The translations under genes and the position numbers were made by a program. Below, piece by piece: positions 1-7,381 of a stretch of DNA of 34,892 nt (the stretch's first letter is position 1; the number at the start of each line of letters is the position of its first letter). This stretch comes from Bacillus sp. 123MFChir2 (GTDB lineage: Bacteria > Bacillota > Bacilli > Bacillales > Bacillaceae_G): assembly GCF_000383235.1 (NCBI RefSeq), contig NZ_KB910966.1, positions 1 to 34,892 of the forward strand. Reading direction: 5' to 3'. The notes under the pieces are model-generated. The model searched no databases. It was not told the origin of the DNA and saw only the letters and a program-made list of their open reading frames with translations.

Positions 1-203
<203 letters not shown>

Positions 204-254
204 GTGTTTGTCTAGCATCATAAAATAAAAATTGACGTTTCACGTTGTTTGTTT

Positions 255-274
255 CGTTCAGTTTTCAAAGAACT
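255..274 (-). promoter_or_regulatory. boxA-like element in rRNA leader
   Basis: On the minus strand the leader carries AGTTCTTTGAAAACTGAACG about 50 nt before the 16S start. This closely matches the conserved leader sequence found before Bacillus 16S genes, which includes the boxA antitermination signal bound by NusB/NusE. The match is seen in the sequence; the function is taken from rRNA operons in general. Confidence 0.7.
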
Positions 275-301
275 TATCCGCCGCTCATTTGCGACTTCCT
301 C

Positions 302-330
302 ATGTTAACATCTTTGTTTTTTGATGTCAA
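302..330 (-). promoter_or_regulatory. rRNA promoter P2 (sigma-A type)
   Basis: The minus strand has TTGACA (325-330), a 17-nt spacer and TAACAT (302-307), preceded by TG one base upstream (extended -10). It is the promoter nearest the 16S gene and lies about 100 nt upstream of it, matching the tandem P1/P2 layout of Bacillus rRNA operons. Confidence 0.8.
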
Positions 331-390
331 CTGCGTTTTTCATTTCTTTTTTTGTCTGCTTTCTGCTTTCGTGCAGCAGCGACGTTTATT

Positions 391-419
391 AATATATCAT
401 GATAATTTCCAAAATGCAA
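391..419 (-). promoter_or_regulatory. rRNA promoter P1 (sigma-A type)
   Basis: The minus strand has TTGCAT (414-419), a 17-nt spacer and TATATT (391-396), again with TG one base before the -10. It lies about 90 bp upstream of P2, the usual spacing of tandem rrn promoters. The remaining stretch 420-528 holds no further feature that I can support. Confidence 0.7.
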
Positions 420-528
420 CACCCTTTTTCAATATTTTTTATAAAAAGTGTCCAGCTTTCCTTTTTTGTACCATATACTGAAAATATCAGTTCATCTATT
501 ACACCAAATGACGGAGGAGGAAGACAAA

Positions 529-1215
529 TTGGAACACTTCGATTTATTACTTAAGATAGGCCTTTCTGCTATTTTAGGATTTGCAATTGGTTTAGAACGT
601 GAACTAAAGCGAAAGCCACTAGGTTTAAAAACTTGCTTAGTTATTTCTATTATTAGTTGTTTACTTACTATTGTTTCAATTAAAGCAGCTTATAATTTAC
701 CAAGCTCTATCTCAAACAGAATCACTATGGACCCCCTCCGTTTAGCAGCTCAAGTTGTATCGGGAATTGGTTTTTTAGGAGCAGGAGTTATTTTACGTAG
801 AGGTAACGATAGCATTGCAGGCTTAACTACTGCTGCCATGATTTGGGGAGCATCAGGGATTGGTATCGCAGTTGGAGCTGGTTTTTATTTAGAAGCTATT
901 TCTGGTATGTGTTTCCTTATGATTAGCGTAGAACTCATTCCTTTTGTTATGAATATTTTAGGACCAAAGTCCCTCAGGCAACGCGAAATTGCGGTAAATC
1001 TTGTCGTAAATAGTATGGAAAATATCCCTACGGTCATCGATGACATAAAAAAGATGGATATAAAAGTTAAAAATATAAAACTGAAAACATTAGAAAATGG
1101 AGCTCATTTTCTGCAAATGAAGCTATCTGTTGATCAAAAAATACGTACAGCTAATGTATACTATGCGATTCAACAGCTCGATAGCGTTCAACAAACCGAA
1201 GTGGAAAGCATCTGA
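529..1215 (+). CDS. MgtC/SapB family membrane protein
   Basis: This is a 228-residue protein of the MgtC/SapB family. The N-terminal half is hydrophobic with about four to five membrane segments and carries family motifs GLERE near residue 22, GFLGAGVI and GLTTAA. The C-terminal 85 residues look soluble, like the ACT-type domain of long MgtC proteins. Family members are linked to magnesium limitation, membrane energetics and ATP synthase modulation; the substrate here is unknown. I chose the TTG at 529 because GGAGGAGG lies eight bases upstream. The ATG at 508 is in frame but precedes that site, and an open frame to 448 runs into the rRNA upstream region. The gene is divergent from the rRNA operon and ends at its own terminator. 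Confidence 0.85.
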   Translation: MEHFDLLLKIGLSAILGFAIGLERELKRKPLGLKTCLVISIISCLLTIVSIKAAYNLPSSISNRITMDPLRLAAQVVSGIGFLGAGVILRRGNDSIAGLTTAAMIWGASGIGIAVGAGFYLEAISGMCFLMISVELIPFVMNILGPKSLRQREIAVNLVVNSMENIPTVIDDIKKMDIKVKNIKLKTLENGAHFLQMKLSVDQKIRTANVYYAIQQLDSVQQTEVESI

Positions 1216-1216
1216 C

Positions 1217-1247
1217 ACCCCCTCACTCATGAGGGGGTTTTTCTTTT
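1217..1247 (+). terminator. Rho-independent terminator after mgtC-family gene
   Basis: ACCCCCTC and GAGGGGGT form an 8-bp stem around a 6-nt loop (1225-1230), followed by TTTTTCTTTTTT. It starts two bases after the stop codon. Confidence 0.9.
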
Positions 1248-1264
1248 TTCATAATGGCAACAAT

Positions 1265-1317
1265 ATAAAGTGAAACTTTAATCAGTGGGGGTTTTACTGT
1301 CCACGAATAGCGGGATA
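1265..1317 (+). repeat. Short copy of a bcr-like dispersed repeat
   Basis: This 53-bp stretch has the left end (ATAAAGTGAAACTT, ATCAGTG) and the right end (TTACTGYCYRCRAATAGCGG) of the longer element at 13321-13487, but lacks its middle. It lies 31 bp before the yugO start and supplies the spurious upstream GTG at 1285. It resembles B. cereus-group bcr repeats; the family number cannot be assigned by eye. Confidence 0.65.
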
Positions 1318-1347
1318 GCTATATTGATGCGGGAGGAGCTACAAACA

Positions 1348-2343
1348 TTGAATGTAAGAAGTAGTATTTTAGATACATTTCGCAATTCTATTATTTTACG
1401 ACTGGTCACCTTAATTGGTTTATTCATCCTCTTCTTTGGATTTCTTATTCACAAATTAGAACCTGTTTACTTTCAAACATGGTTCGATGGTATATGGTGG
1501 GCACTCGTCACAACATTCACTGTTGGATACGGCGATTACGTTCCTCATAGTATACAAGGAAGAATCCTCGCAATCATTCTCATTTTGTTAGGAACCGGGT
1601 TTGGTTCTTATTATATGGTATCTTTTGCAACCGAAATGATTAGTAAACAATATATGAAAATAAAAGGTGAAGAGGCTGCCTCTTGCCATAAACATATGAT
1701 TGTTGTCGGCTGGAACGAACGTGTGAAACATGTAGTAAGTCAAATGCGCGTATTACAACCAAACCTTGATATTGTTCTCATAGATGAAACACTCCCTCTG
1801 CTGCCAAAGTCATTTCATCATCTACAATTTATTAAAGGTTGTCCTCATCATGATCATATTTTACTCAAAGCAAATATTCGTACTGCGCATACTATTTTGA
1901 TTACAGCTGACAAAGAAAAAAGCGAGAGCTCTGCTGATACGCAGTCTATTTTAACCATCTTAACAGCAAAGGGATTAAACCCAACTATATATTGCATCGT
2001 TGAAATGTTAACTTCCGATCAAATTCATAACGCGAAACGAGCAGGTGCAACAGAAATTATTGAAGGAAATAAATTAACGAGTTATGTATTTGCTGCTTCT
2101 TTATTATTCCCTTCGATTTCAGAAGTACTATTTACAATTTACAATGAAATTACTGCAAATAAATTACAACTTCTGCATACTCCTGAACAATATACTGGTG
2201 AAACTTTCGAATATTGTAACTGCGATTTATTAAAACAGAATATACTCTTACTTGGCCTACAACGTGACGGACACTATCATATAAATCCGACTCATTCTTT
2301 TACTCTGAAAAAAGATGATTTACTGATTGTAATTAAACATTAA
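1348..2343 (+). CDS. yugO: Potassium channel protein YugO (two-TM pore plus RCK/TrkA-N domain)
   Basis: This 331-residue protein should form a tetrameric K+ channel. The first ~35 residues hold a membrane helix. A pore loop with the selectivity filter TVGYGDY follows, then a second helix, then a cytoplasmic RCK (TrkA-N-like) regulatory domain that starts at MIVVGWNERV and fills the C-terminal two thirds. In B. subtilis YugO carries K+ efflux in biofilm electrical signalling. I chose the TTG at 1348, nine bases after GGGAGGAG, because it gives a length near B. subtilis YugO; the ATG at 1327 is an alternative. The GTG at 1285 lies in a repeat. No gene for the Mistic protein MstX, which precedes yugO in B. 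subtilis, is present. The 3' end overlaps yugN by 11 bp. Confidence 0.88.
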   Translation: MNVRSSILDTFRNSIILRLVTLIGLFILFFGFLIHKLEPVYFQTWFDGIWWALVTTFTVGYGDYVPHSIQGRILAIILILLGTGFGSYYMVSFATEMISKQYMKIKGEEAASCHKHMIVVGWNERVKHVVSQMRVLQPNLDIVLIDETLPLLPKSFHHLQFIKGCPHHDHILLKANIRTAHTILITADKEKSESSADTQSILTILTAKGLNPTIYCIVEMLTSDQIHNAKRAGATEIIEGNKLTSYVFAASLLFPSISEVLFTIYNEITANKLQLLHTPEQYTGETFEYCNCDLLKQNILLLGLQRDGHYHINPTHSFTLKKDDLLIVIKH

Positions 2344-2743
2344 GCAAGTATCCTTCTATTTCTCGAACTAAGGCTTTCCCAATATCAATATATTTTGCTT
2401 GAATATCTCCGTCTGGATCTTTCGGTTCTGCAAACTGATCAAAAGATGTCATCCCTGCTGTAAATGTATTTACTTCATCATCTAATTCGTCTTGATACAC
2501 ATGTGACAGAAGGTACGGTGTATCAAGGCGAACGATAACTCCATTTACATCAAGCTCTCCTTCAGTGGCTGTAAACGGTAAGCGTAAAAATTGATATCCT
2601 CCCTCTTCATCTATTTTATAATCGAAACACCCCTTCTCATAATCCCAATTCCCACCTATTGTATAGCCGAGCGGCTTTAATGTTTCTTCCAATTTGAAAA
2701 GGGAAAATGTCTGTCCTTCTAGCTTCGAATGAATCTGAATCAA
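2333..2743 (-). CDS. yugN: YugN-like family protein
   Basis: This 136-residue soluble protein belongs to the YugN family of Bacillus, whose function is unknown. The core reads as an acidic, compact domain with LKPLGYTIGGNWDYEKG near residue 20. Position next to yugO and pgi matches the B. subtilis order yugO-yugN-...-pgi, which supports the name. The best start is TTG at 2743: AGAAAGGATGA lies seven bases upstream. The in-frame ATG at 2752 sits inside that Shine-Dalgarno region, and the ATG at 2812 extends the frame into the tandem ATATATCGGCG repeats. The gene converges on yugO with an 11-bp overlap and no terminator between them. Confidence 0.8.
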   Translation of the reverse strand: MIQIHSKLEGQTFSLFKLEETLKPLGYTIGGNWDYEKGCFDYKIDEEGGYQFLRLPFTATEGELDVNGVIVRLDTPYLLSHVYQDELDDEVNTFTAGMTSFDQFAEPKDPDGDIQAKYIDIGKALVREIEGYLLNV

Positions 2744-2790
2744 ATGGATCATCCTTTCTAGATTTTTTTTAGCATTCCCCATTCGTACTC

Positions 2791-2846
2791 CATATATCGG
2801 CGCTTTTTTCAATATATCGGCGGAAACACAGCATATATCGGCGCTT
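2791..2846. repeat. Three direct copies of ATATATCGGCG upstream of yugN
   Basis: ATATATCGGCG occurs at 2792, 2812 and 2833, spaced 20 and 21 bp, about two helical turns. Two copies continue as CTT. The array lies 50-100 bp upstream of the yugN start, where a promoter or operator would be. Function is unknown; the helical phasing suggests a protein-binding array, but it could be a short dispersed repeat. Confidence 0.6.
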
Positions 2847-2893
2847 CGACATGTTTTAAAGATTACTCGACACGATTCGACGAGAATTCATCA

Positions 2894-2925
2894 CAAAAAA
2901 GCTGTTGGGATAATCCCAACAGCTT
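2894..2925 (-). terminator. Rho-independent terminator downstream of pgi
   Basis: On the minus strand AAGCTGTTGGGA and TCCCAACAGCTT form a 12-bp stem with a 3-nt loop, followed by TTTTTTG. It lies 130 nt after the pgi stop, behind a structured repeat, so the pgi mRNA would carry a long 3' UTR. Confidence 0.85.
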
Positions 2926-3054
2926 CCGCTTTTCTTTGTCCAGCTATGCCTCCTAGACCCTCCCGTCTAAGAACCTTCCGCACGAGAAAGTAAAAAACAC
3001 TTTCTGTGCGAAAGAACCTTAGCCAGCGGGCCTAAACAGTCGGCTCCGCTTTTC
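2926..3054 (-). repeat. Structured dispersed repeat in the pgi 3' UTR
   Basis: The element is bounded on the minus strand by AGAAAAGCGGAGCCGACTG at the pgi stop and GACAAAGAAAAGCGGAAGCT at its far end, a duplicated boundary motif. The middle folds into a hairpin: GCACGAGAAAGT near 2980-2991 faces ACTTTCTGTGC near 2999-3009, with CTAAG/CTTAG closing the outside. The AAAAGCGGAAGC boundary motif recurs at 13424 and 16981. It looks like a non-coding repeat of the B. cereus group. No ORF is supported here. Confidence 0.55.
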
Positions 3055-4407
3055 TTATTTCAAACGTTCTTCTAATTCTGCTTTTAGTTCTTCGAATCCT
3101 GGTTTTCCTAGCAATGCAAACATGTTTTTCTTGTATGCTTCTACACCTGGTTGGTCAAATGGATTTACGCCTAGTAGGTAGCCACTCATCGCACATGCTT
3201 TTTCGAAGAAGTATACAAGATAACCGAATGTATACTCATTTAATTCAGGAATGTTTACGATTAAGTTTGGTACACCGCCATCGCTATGTGCAAGTAATGT
3301 TCCTTCGTACGCTTTCGTATTAACGAAGTCTACTGTTTCACCAACAAGGTAGTTTAATCCATCTAAATCGTTCTCATCTAATTCAATTTTTAGTTCATGT
3401 GTAGATTTGCCTACTTTTAGAACTGTTTCAAATAGGTCACGGCGTCCTTCTTGAATGTATTGACCTAAAGAATGAAGGTCAGTTGAGAAGTTTGCAGAAG
3501 ATGGGAAAATCCCTTTTTGATCTTTTCCTTCACTCTCACCAAATAATTGTTTCCACCATTCAGAAAAATATTGAAGTGCTGGCTCATAGTTCACAAGCAT
3601 TTCAATTGTTTTTCCTTTATTGTATAAAGCATTACGTACAACCGCATATTGGTAAGCTGGGTTTTCTTCAAGCTCTGATTTCGCAAAATCATCATGAGCT
3701 GCACTTGCACCTTGCATCATTTCTTCGATATTTAAACCACTTACAGCAATCGGTAATAAACCAACTGGTGTTAATACAGAGAAACGTCCGCCAACATCAT
3801 CTGGAATCACGAATGTTTCGTAGCCTTCTTCGTCAGCTAATGTTTTTAAAGCACCGCGCGCTTTATCTGTTGTTGCGTAAATGCGTTTACGCGCCTCTTC
3901 TTTTCCATATTTCTCTTCTAATAACTTGCGGAAAATACGGAATGCAATTGCAGGTTCTGTTGTTGTACCTGATTTGGAAATGACGTTAATCGAGAAGTCT
4001 TTACCTTCTAATACATCCATTAAATCTTTCATGTAAGTGGAGCTAATGTTTTGTCCTACAAATAGCACTTGTGGAGTTTTGCGCTGTTCTTTAGACAGCA
4101 TATTGTAGAAAGAATGATTTAACATTTCAATCGCTGCTCGTGCTCCTAAGTAAGAACCACCAATACCAACAACAAGTAAAATGTCAGAGTCATTTTTAAT
4201 TTTCTCCGCACACTTTTGAATGCGAGAAAATTCTTCTTTATCGTATGCAAGCGGAAGTTCTACCCAACCTAAGAAATCGTTCCCTGCCCCTGTTTTCTCA
4301 TGGATTGCATGGTGCGATACTTTTACTGCATCACGTAAGTATGTTAGCTCGTGTTCACTAATAAACGATAATGCTTTTGAATAATCAAACGTTACATGTG
4401 TGCTCAT
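3055..4407 (-). CDS. pgi: Glucose-6-phosphate isomerase
   Basis: The 450-residue protein interconverts glucose 6-phosphate and fructose 6-phosphate in the cytoplasm, linking glycolysis, gluconeogenesis and the supply of glucose 1-phosphate for cell-wall sugars. Family motifs are all present: [10 protein letters not shown] (81-90), the phosphate-binding [10 protein letters not shown] (144-153), [12 protein letters not shown] (203-214), catalytic Glu in [10 protein letters not shown] (about 291), His in DLHSLGQY (312) and the C-terminal [11 protein letters not shown] with Lys near 426. Length is normal for the Bacillus form. The ATG at 4407 has GGAGG eight bases upstream. It is probably monocistronic, ending at the terminator at 2894-2925. 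Confidence 0.98.
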   Translation of the reverse strand: MSTHVTFDYSKALSFISEHELTYLRDAVKVSHHAIHEKTGAGNDFLGWVELPLAYDKEEFSRIQKCAEKIKNDSDILLVVGIGGSYLGARAAIEMLNHSFYNMLSKEQRKTPQVLFVGQNISSTYMKDLMDVLEGKDFSINVISKSGTTTEPAIAFRIFRKLLEEKYGKEEARKRIYATTDKARGALKTLADEEGYETFVIPDDVGGRFSVLTPVGLLPIAVSGLNIEEMMQGASAAHDDFAKSELEENPAYQYAVVRNALYNKGKTIEMLVNYEPALQYFSEWWKQLFGESEGKDQKGIFPSSANFSTDLHSLGQYIQEGRRDLFETVLKVGKSTHELKIELDENDLDGLNYLVGETVDFVNTKAYEGTLLAHSDGGVPNLIVNIPELNEYTFGYLVYFFEKACAMSGYLLGVNPFDQPGVEAYKKNMFALLGKPGFEELKAELEERLK

Positions 4408-4449
4408 TTTTTTGCCTCCAATACAGTATGTATATGTATTTCTGTCTTC

Positions 4450-4478
4450 ACTTTAGCGAAACCACCGTTGTAAATCAA
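4450..4478 (-). promoter_or_regulatory. Possible sigma-A promoter of pgi
   Basis: Minus strand TTGATT (4473-4478), 17-nt spacer, TAAAGT (4450-4455). Each box matches consensus at four of six positions. It lies about 45 bp upstream of the pgi start. It is the best candidate seen, but not strong. Confidence 0.4.
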
Positions 4479-4668
4479 GTGAACCGCAAATTGTAAGCGC
4501 ACCCAATTTGTATTTTTTACAAAATCGTCATATCTCTTGTTTTTTCGATGAGAAATTTATTTTTTTTGTATAAGAAGGACAAAAGGTATCCATTCTATAA
4601 AAGAAGCTTAATTAAGCGAGTAAACTTAGCTCGTTTGCGCTTCATCATTTAAGGAGGGACTGCTTAGA

Positions 4669-4902
4669 ATGGGTACATTACAACGCATTGCTTTAGTATT
4701 TACGATTATTGGCGCAGTAAACTGGGGACTCATTGGCTTCTTTCAATTCGATTTAGTAGCAGCTATCTTCGGCGGACAAGATACGGCACTTGCTCGAATC
4801 ATCTACGGTATTGTAGGTATTTCAGGATTAATTAACCTTGGTTTATTATTTAAACCTTCTGAAGAGCTTGGAACACACCCAGAAGCACGTCAAGTTCGAT
4901 AA
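4669..4902 (+). CDS. yuzA: DUF378 family small membrane protein YuzA
   Basis: This 77-residue protein has two hydrophobic segments (about 5-27 and 42-62) and the DUF378 pattern AVNWGLIGFFQFDLVAAIFG. Family members are small inner-membrane proteins of unknown function. The ATG follows AAGGAGGGA at a normal distance. It lies between pgi and yugI as in B. subtilis, which supports the name. Its leader (4604-4645) can fold GCGAG against GCTCG inside GAAGC/GCTTC; whether that matters is unknown. It is the only plus-strand gene between yugO and the dehydrogenase at 7382. Confidence 0.88.
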   Translation: MGTLQRIALVFTIIGAVNWGLIGFFQFDLVAAIFGGQDTALARIIYGIVGISGLINLGLLFKPSEELGTHPEARQVR

Positions 4903-4924
4903 CTCTCTTATGATATTATAAAAC

Positions 4925-4962
4925 ACAGATCTCCGCCTGTTTGTAAACAAGTGGAGATCTGT
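4925..4962 (+). terminator. Hairpin after yuzA, probable terminator
   Basis: ACAGATCTCC (4925-4934) pairs perfectly with GGAGATCTGT (4953-4962), and the 18-nt interior can pair further (TGTTT/AAACA). The stem is strong, but the plus-strand tail lacks a U-run, so it may act as an mRNA 3' end or a weak terminator. Confidence 0.5.
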
Positions 4963-5055
4963 CCTACCTTCCGACATACGGACGTTTCTTTATTCTGATT
5001 ACAAGCGCAGCAACAGAAACGTTTGATTCTTTTATATCATAATGTAAAACGAATA

Positions 5056-5083
5056 AAAGCAGGGAGCATGGCTCCCTGCTTTT
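5056..5083 (-). terminator. Terminator at the 3' end of yugI
   Basis: AAAAGCAGGGAGC (about 5056-5067) and GCTCCCTGCTTTT (5071-5083) form a near-perfect stem with a 3-4 nt loop. On the minus strand it begins in the yugI stop codon and is followed by TTTTATTCGTTTT. It is symmetric enough to work in both directions. Confidence 0.85.
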
Positions 5084-5426
5084 ATTTTGTAATTTGCGAT
5101 TCTTCAATCCACTCTGTTAACTTGTCTCGTAATGTGTTAAATCCATTTGCAGACGGATTTGGAATACGCACTTTCCCTTGTTTCCGTTTGGCAGCCTTCA
5201 ATGACAAACTCATTTTTCCGTTCTGCTCATCAACTGAAAGTACCTTTACTTCCACTTCATCTCCAACTTTTAAAAAATCATGAATATCTTTTACATATCC
5301 ATTTGTAATTTCAGATATGTGCACAAGTCCTTGTGTTTCTTCATCTAATGCAACGAATGCTCCGTAATCTTGAATCCCTGTTACTTTTCCCTTCACAACC
5401 ACTCCAGTTGTATATTTATTTAACAT
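5082..5426 (-). CDS. yugI: S1-domain RNA-binding protein YugI (general stress protein 13)
   Basis: This 114-residue cytoplasmic protein has one S1 RNA-binding fold over about residues 5-75, with the standard GKVTGIQDYGAFVALDE and LVHISEI motifs, then a basic stretch (KAAKRKQGKVRI). Single S1-domain proteins of this type bind RNA and associate with ribosomes; YugI is known as a general stress protein. I chose the ATG at 5426 because GGGGAG lies eight bases upstream; the GTG at 5435 overlaps that site. A sigma-A promoter lies 40-65 bp upstream and a terminator overlaps the stop codon, so it is a single-gene unit. Confidence 0.9.
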   Translation of the reverse strand: MLNKYTTGVVVKGKVTGIQDYGAFVALDEETQGLVHISEITNGYVKDIHDFLKVGDEVEVKVLSVDEQNGKMSLSLKAAKRKQGKVRIPNPSANGFNTLRDKLTEWIEESQITK

Positions 5427-5464
5427 AAGAAACACTCCCCTATGTTTACCTTTTGTATTAGTAA

Positions 5465-5493
5465 ATTATACCACCTAGTTGACTTTCATTCAA
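5465..5493 (-). promoter_or_regulatory. Sigma-A promoter of yugI
   Basis: Minus strand TTGAAT (5488-5493), 17-nt spacer, TATAAT (5465-5470). The perfect -10 and spacing make it convincing; it predicts a start about 30 nt upstream of the yugI ATG. Confidence 0.7.
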
Positions 5494-5582
5494 AATTCAT
5501 GAAAAAAATTCCTTTAACATGTATAAATCTTCAAATATGGGGATAAAATACTAACACATGGCTTTCTAGTATTCCCCCCCTT

Positions 5583-6773
5583 TTATGGACAAAACGTATT
5601 ACGTTTTGTCCTTTTTTCATTCTCTACAAACCTCTTCATACGTTTCATCGCTTCCATAAGCTGTTCAAGTGACGTTGCATACGAACAGCGAATAAACCCT
5701 TCGCCACTCTCGCCAAATACACTTCCAGGTACAACAGCAACTTTTTCCGCTAACAATAAACGTTCAGCAAATTCCGCCGAAGATAATCCAGTCGAACGAA
5801 TCGAGGGAAATACATAAAATGCTCCGCCAGGCATATGACAATCTAATCCCATTTCATTAAACGAAGTTGTCATAAAGTTTCGGCGTTGTTTATAGCTCTC
5901 ACGCATACGAATAACCTCTTGTTCTCCTGAACGCAGTGCTTCTAATGCTGCAAATTGAGACATCGTCGGTGCGCACATCATCGAGTATTGATGAATTTTT
6001 AACATGAGTTCCGTAAAATGTTTCGGAGCCGCAATTAAACCGAGGCGCCAACCTGTCATCGCAAAACCTTTTGAAAAACCAGAGATTAAAATTGTATGAT
6101 TACGCATATGTTTCACACTTGCAAAACTTGTATATGTTTCATCATAAACAAGCTCAGCATAAATCTCATCAGATAATACGATTAAATTGTATTTCTCCAC
6201 AATAACAGCAATTTTCTCCGATTCTTCTTTATTTAAAAGCGTTCCTGTCGGATTGTTTGGAGAACATAGTAAAATCGCTTTCGTATTCGATGTAATCGCC
6301 GATTCAATTTGGTGCGGCTGCACCTTAAATTCATCCTCTGAGGATGTAGACACAAGTACTGGTACACCGCCAGCTAACGTAACAAGCGGCGCATATGATA
6401 CAAAGCTTGGTTCAATAATAATTACTTCATCACCAGGATTAACAATGGTACGCATTGCCACATCTAACGCCTGACTTGCCCCAACTGTTACAATGATTTC
6501 TTCTTTCGGATCATAATCGACCGAAAACTGTTTGTGTAAATATTTTGAAATTTCCACGCGTAGCTCTAATAATCCAGCATTCGCAGTATAAGCTGTATAT
6601 CCTTCTTCTAATGACCGAATGCATGCTTGTCTTACATTCCAAGGCGTCACGAAGTCAGGTTCTCCAACTCCTAATGAAATAACTCCTTTCATACCGGCAG
6701 CCAAATCAAAGAACTTGCGAATACCGGATGGTTGTAAAGATTGTGCTACTTTTGATAATTCAAATTTACTCAT
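5583..6773 (-). CDS. alaT: PLP-dependent aminotransferase AlaT (alanine transaminase)
   Basis: This is a 396-residue class I/II aminotransferase. Fold-type I motifs are in order: SPNNPTG (171-177), the cofactor-binding SDEIYAELVYD (201-211), the Schiff-base lysine in SGFSKGFAMTGWRLG (Lys235) and the carboxylate-binding arginine in FIRCSYAT near 374. In B. subtilis AlaT (YugH) makes alanine from pyruvate and glutamate and is cotranscribed with alaR. Here the start ATG overlaps the alaR stop as ATGA, so the two are translationally coupled. The C-terminal tail KRTKRNTFCP is encoded by a hairpin that is a good terminator for the opposite strand. Alanine specificity rests on synteny rather than motifs. 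Confidence 0.92.
   Translation of the reverse strand: MSKFELSKVAQSLQPSGIRKFFDLAAGMKGVISLGVGEPDFVTPWNVRQACIRSLEEGYTAYTANAGLLELRVEISKYLHKQFSVDYDPKEEIIVTVGASQALDVAMRTIVNPGDEVIIIEPSFVSYAPLVTLAGGVPVLVSTSSEDEFKVQPHQIESAITSNTKAILLCSPNNPTGTLLNKEESEKIAVIVEKYNLIVLSDEIYAELVYDETYTSFASVKHMRNHTILISGFSKGFAMTGWRLGLIAAPKHFTELMLKIHQYSMMCAPTMSQFAALEALRSGEQEVIRMRESYKQRRNFMTTSFNEMGLDCHMPGGAFYVFPSIRSTGLSSAEFAERLLLAEKVAVVPGSVFGESGEGFIRCSYATSLEQLMEAMKRMKRFVENEKRTKRNTFCP
5587..5617 (+). terminator. Plus-strand terminator inside the alaT 3' end
   Basis: GGACAAAACGT (5587-5597) pairs perfectly with ACGTTTTGTCC (5601-5611), followed on the plus strand by TTTTTT. On the coding (minus) strand the same hairpin lies over the last alaT codons and is not followed by a U-run. 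Its polarity suggests it blocks antisense transcription into alaT. Confidence 0.7.
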
Positions 6774-7264
6774 GGCGCCACCACAATTCGTTTATCATCA
6801 TCTTTGTTTTCATATATAATTCCCTCATGTTTATACTTTTTCAAAATAAAATGCGTTGTCGTTGATACAACAGATTCAATTGTCGCTAACTTCTCCGCTA
6901 CAAACGTTGCAACTTCGGCCATTCCTTTTCCTTCTATTGTAATGGAAAGGTCATATGTCCCTGACATTAAATACACCGACTTCACTTCTGGATAACGATA
7001 AATTTGTTCTGCTACCGCATCAAATCCAACACCATGCTTCGGTGTAACTTTCACATCAATCATTGCTGTTAAACCTGTATGTTCTTTTACTTTTGTCCAA
7101 TCAATCAATGTTACATAATCGACAATCACTTTTTCTCTTTCTAATTTTTCAAGAATTGCTATTACTTCTTCTACATCTATGTTTAACATTTTAGCTAATG
7201 TTTCTTCAGATAATCGGCTACTTTTCTCAAGACAAGCTAACAATTCTAATTCCTTTTCTGTCAT
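6770..7264 (-). CDS. alaR: Lrp/AsnC-family transcriptional regulator AlaR
   Basis: This 164-residue regulator has an N-terminal helix-turn-helix (about residues 5-55, with LSEETLAKMLNIDVEEVIAIL) and a C-terminal RAM/ACT-like ligand and oligomerisation domain (about 65-145). In B. subtilis AlaR (YugG) controls alaT in response to alanine. The layout here is the same: alaR first, alaT second, with a 4-bp ATGA overlap. The ATG at 7264 follows AAAGGGAGA at a good distance. A sigma-A promoter lies 35-65 bp upstream, where self-regulation would be expected; no clear palindrome was identified. Confidence 0.92.
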   Translation of the reverse strand: MTEKELELLACLEKSSRLSEETLAKMLNIDVEEVIAILEKLEREKVIVDYVTLIDWTKVKEHTGLTAMIDVKVTPKHGVGFDAVAEQIYRYPEVKSVYLMSGTYDLSITIEGKGMAEVATFVAEKLATIESVVSTTTHFILKKYKHEGIIYENKDDDKRIVVAP

Positions 7265-7298
7265 TACAATCTCCCTTTCCTTTTTGTATATTTTCTAA

Positions 7299-7328
7299 AT
7301 TATACAGACTGCTTTTCCGATTTGAAAA
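7299..7328 (-). promoter_or_regulatory. Promoter of alaR-alaT
   Basis: Minus strand TTTTCA (7323-7328), 18-nt spacer, TATAAT (7299-7304). The perfect -10 makes it the best candidate. It lies back to back with the unresolved promoter of the divergent dehydrogenase gene. Confidence 0.55.
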
Positions 7329-7381
7329 GAAGATTTTTTTTAGGAATTATGTGACAATACATAGAGAAAGGGGCTGAAGCT

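Noticed and set aside
245-481. 78-codon ORF upstream of the MgtC-family gene
   Set aside because: It covers the rRNA promoters and leader, is very rich in Phe from T-rich DNA, and has no ribosome binding site.
2795-2846. CRISPR array made of the ATATATCGGCG copies
   Set aside because: Units are only 11 bp with 9-10 bp between them, three copies, no cas genes; spacing fits an operator array instead.
3483-3983. 166-codon ORF opposite pgi, and other long antisense frames (for example opposite alaT, glyS and the transporter gene)
   Set aside because: Each lies opposite a well-supported conserved gene and shows no domain or ribosome site.
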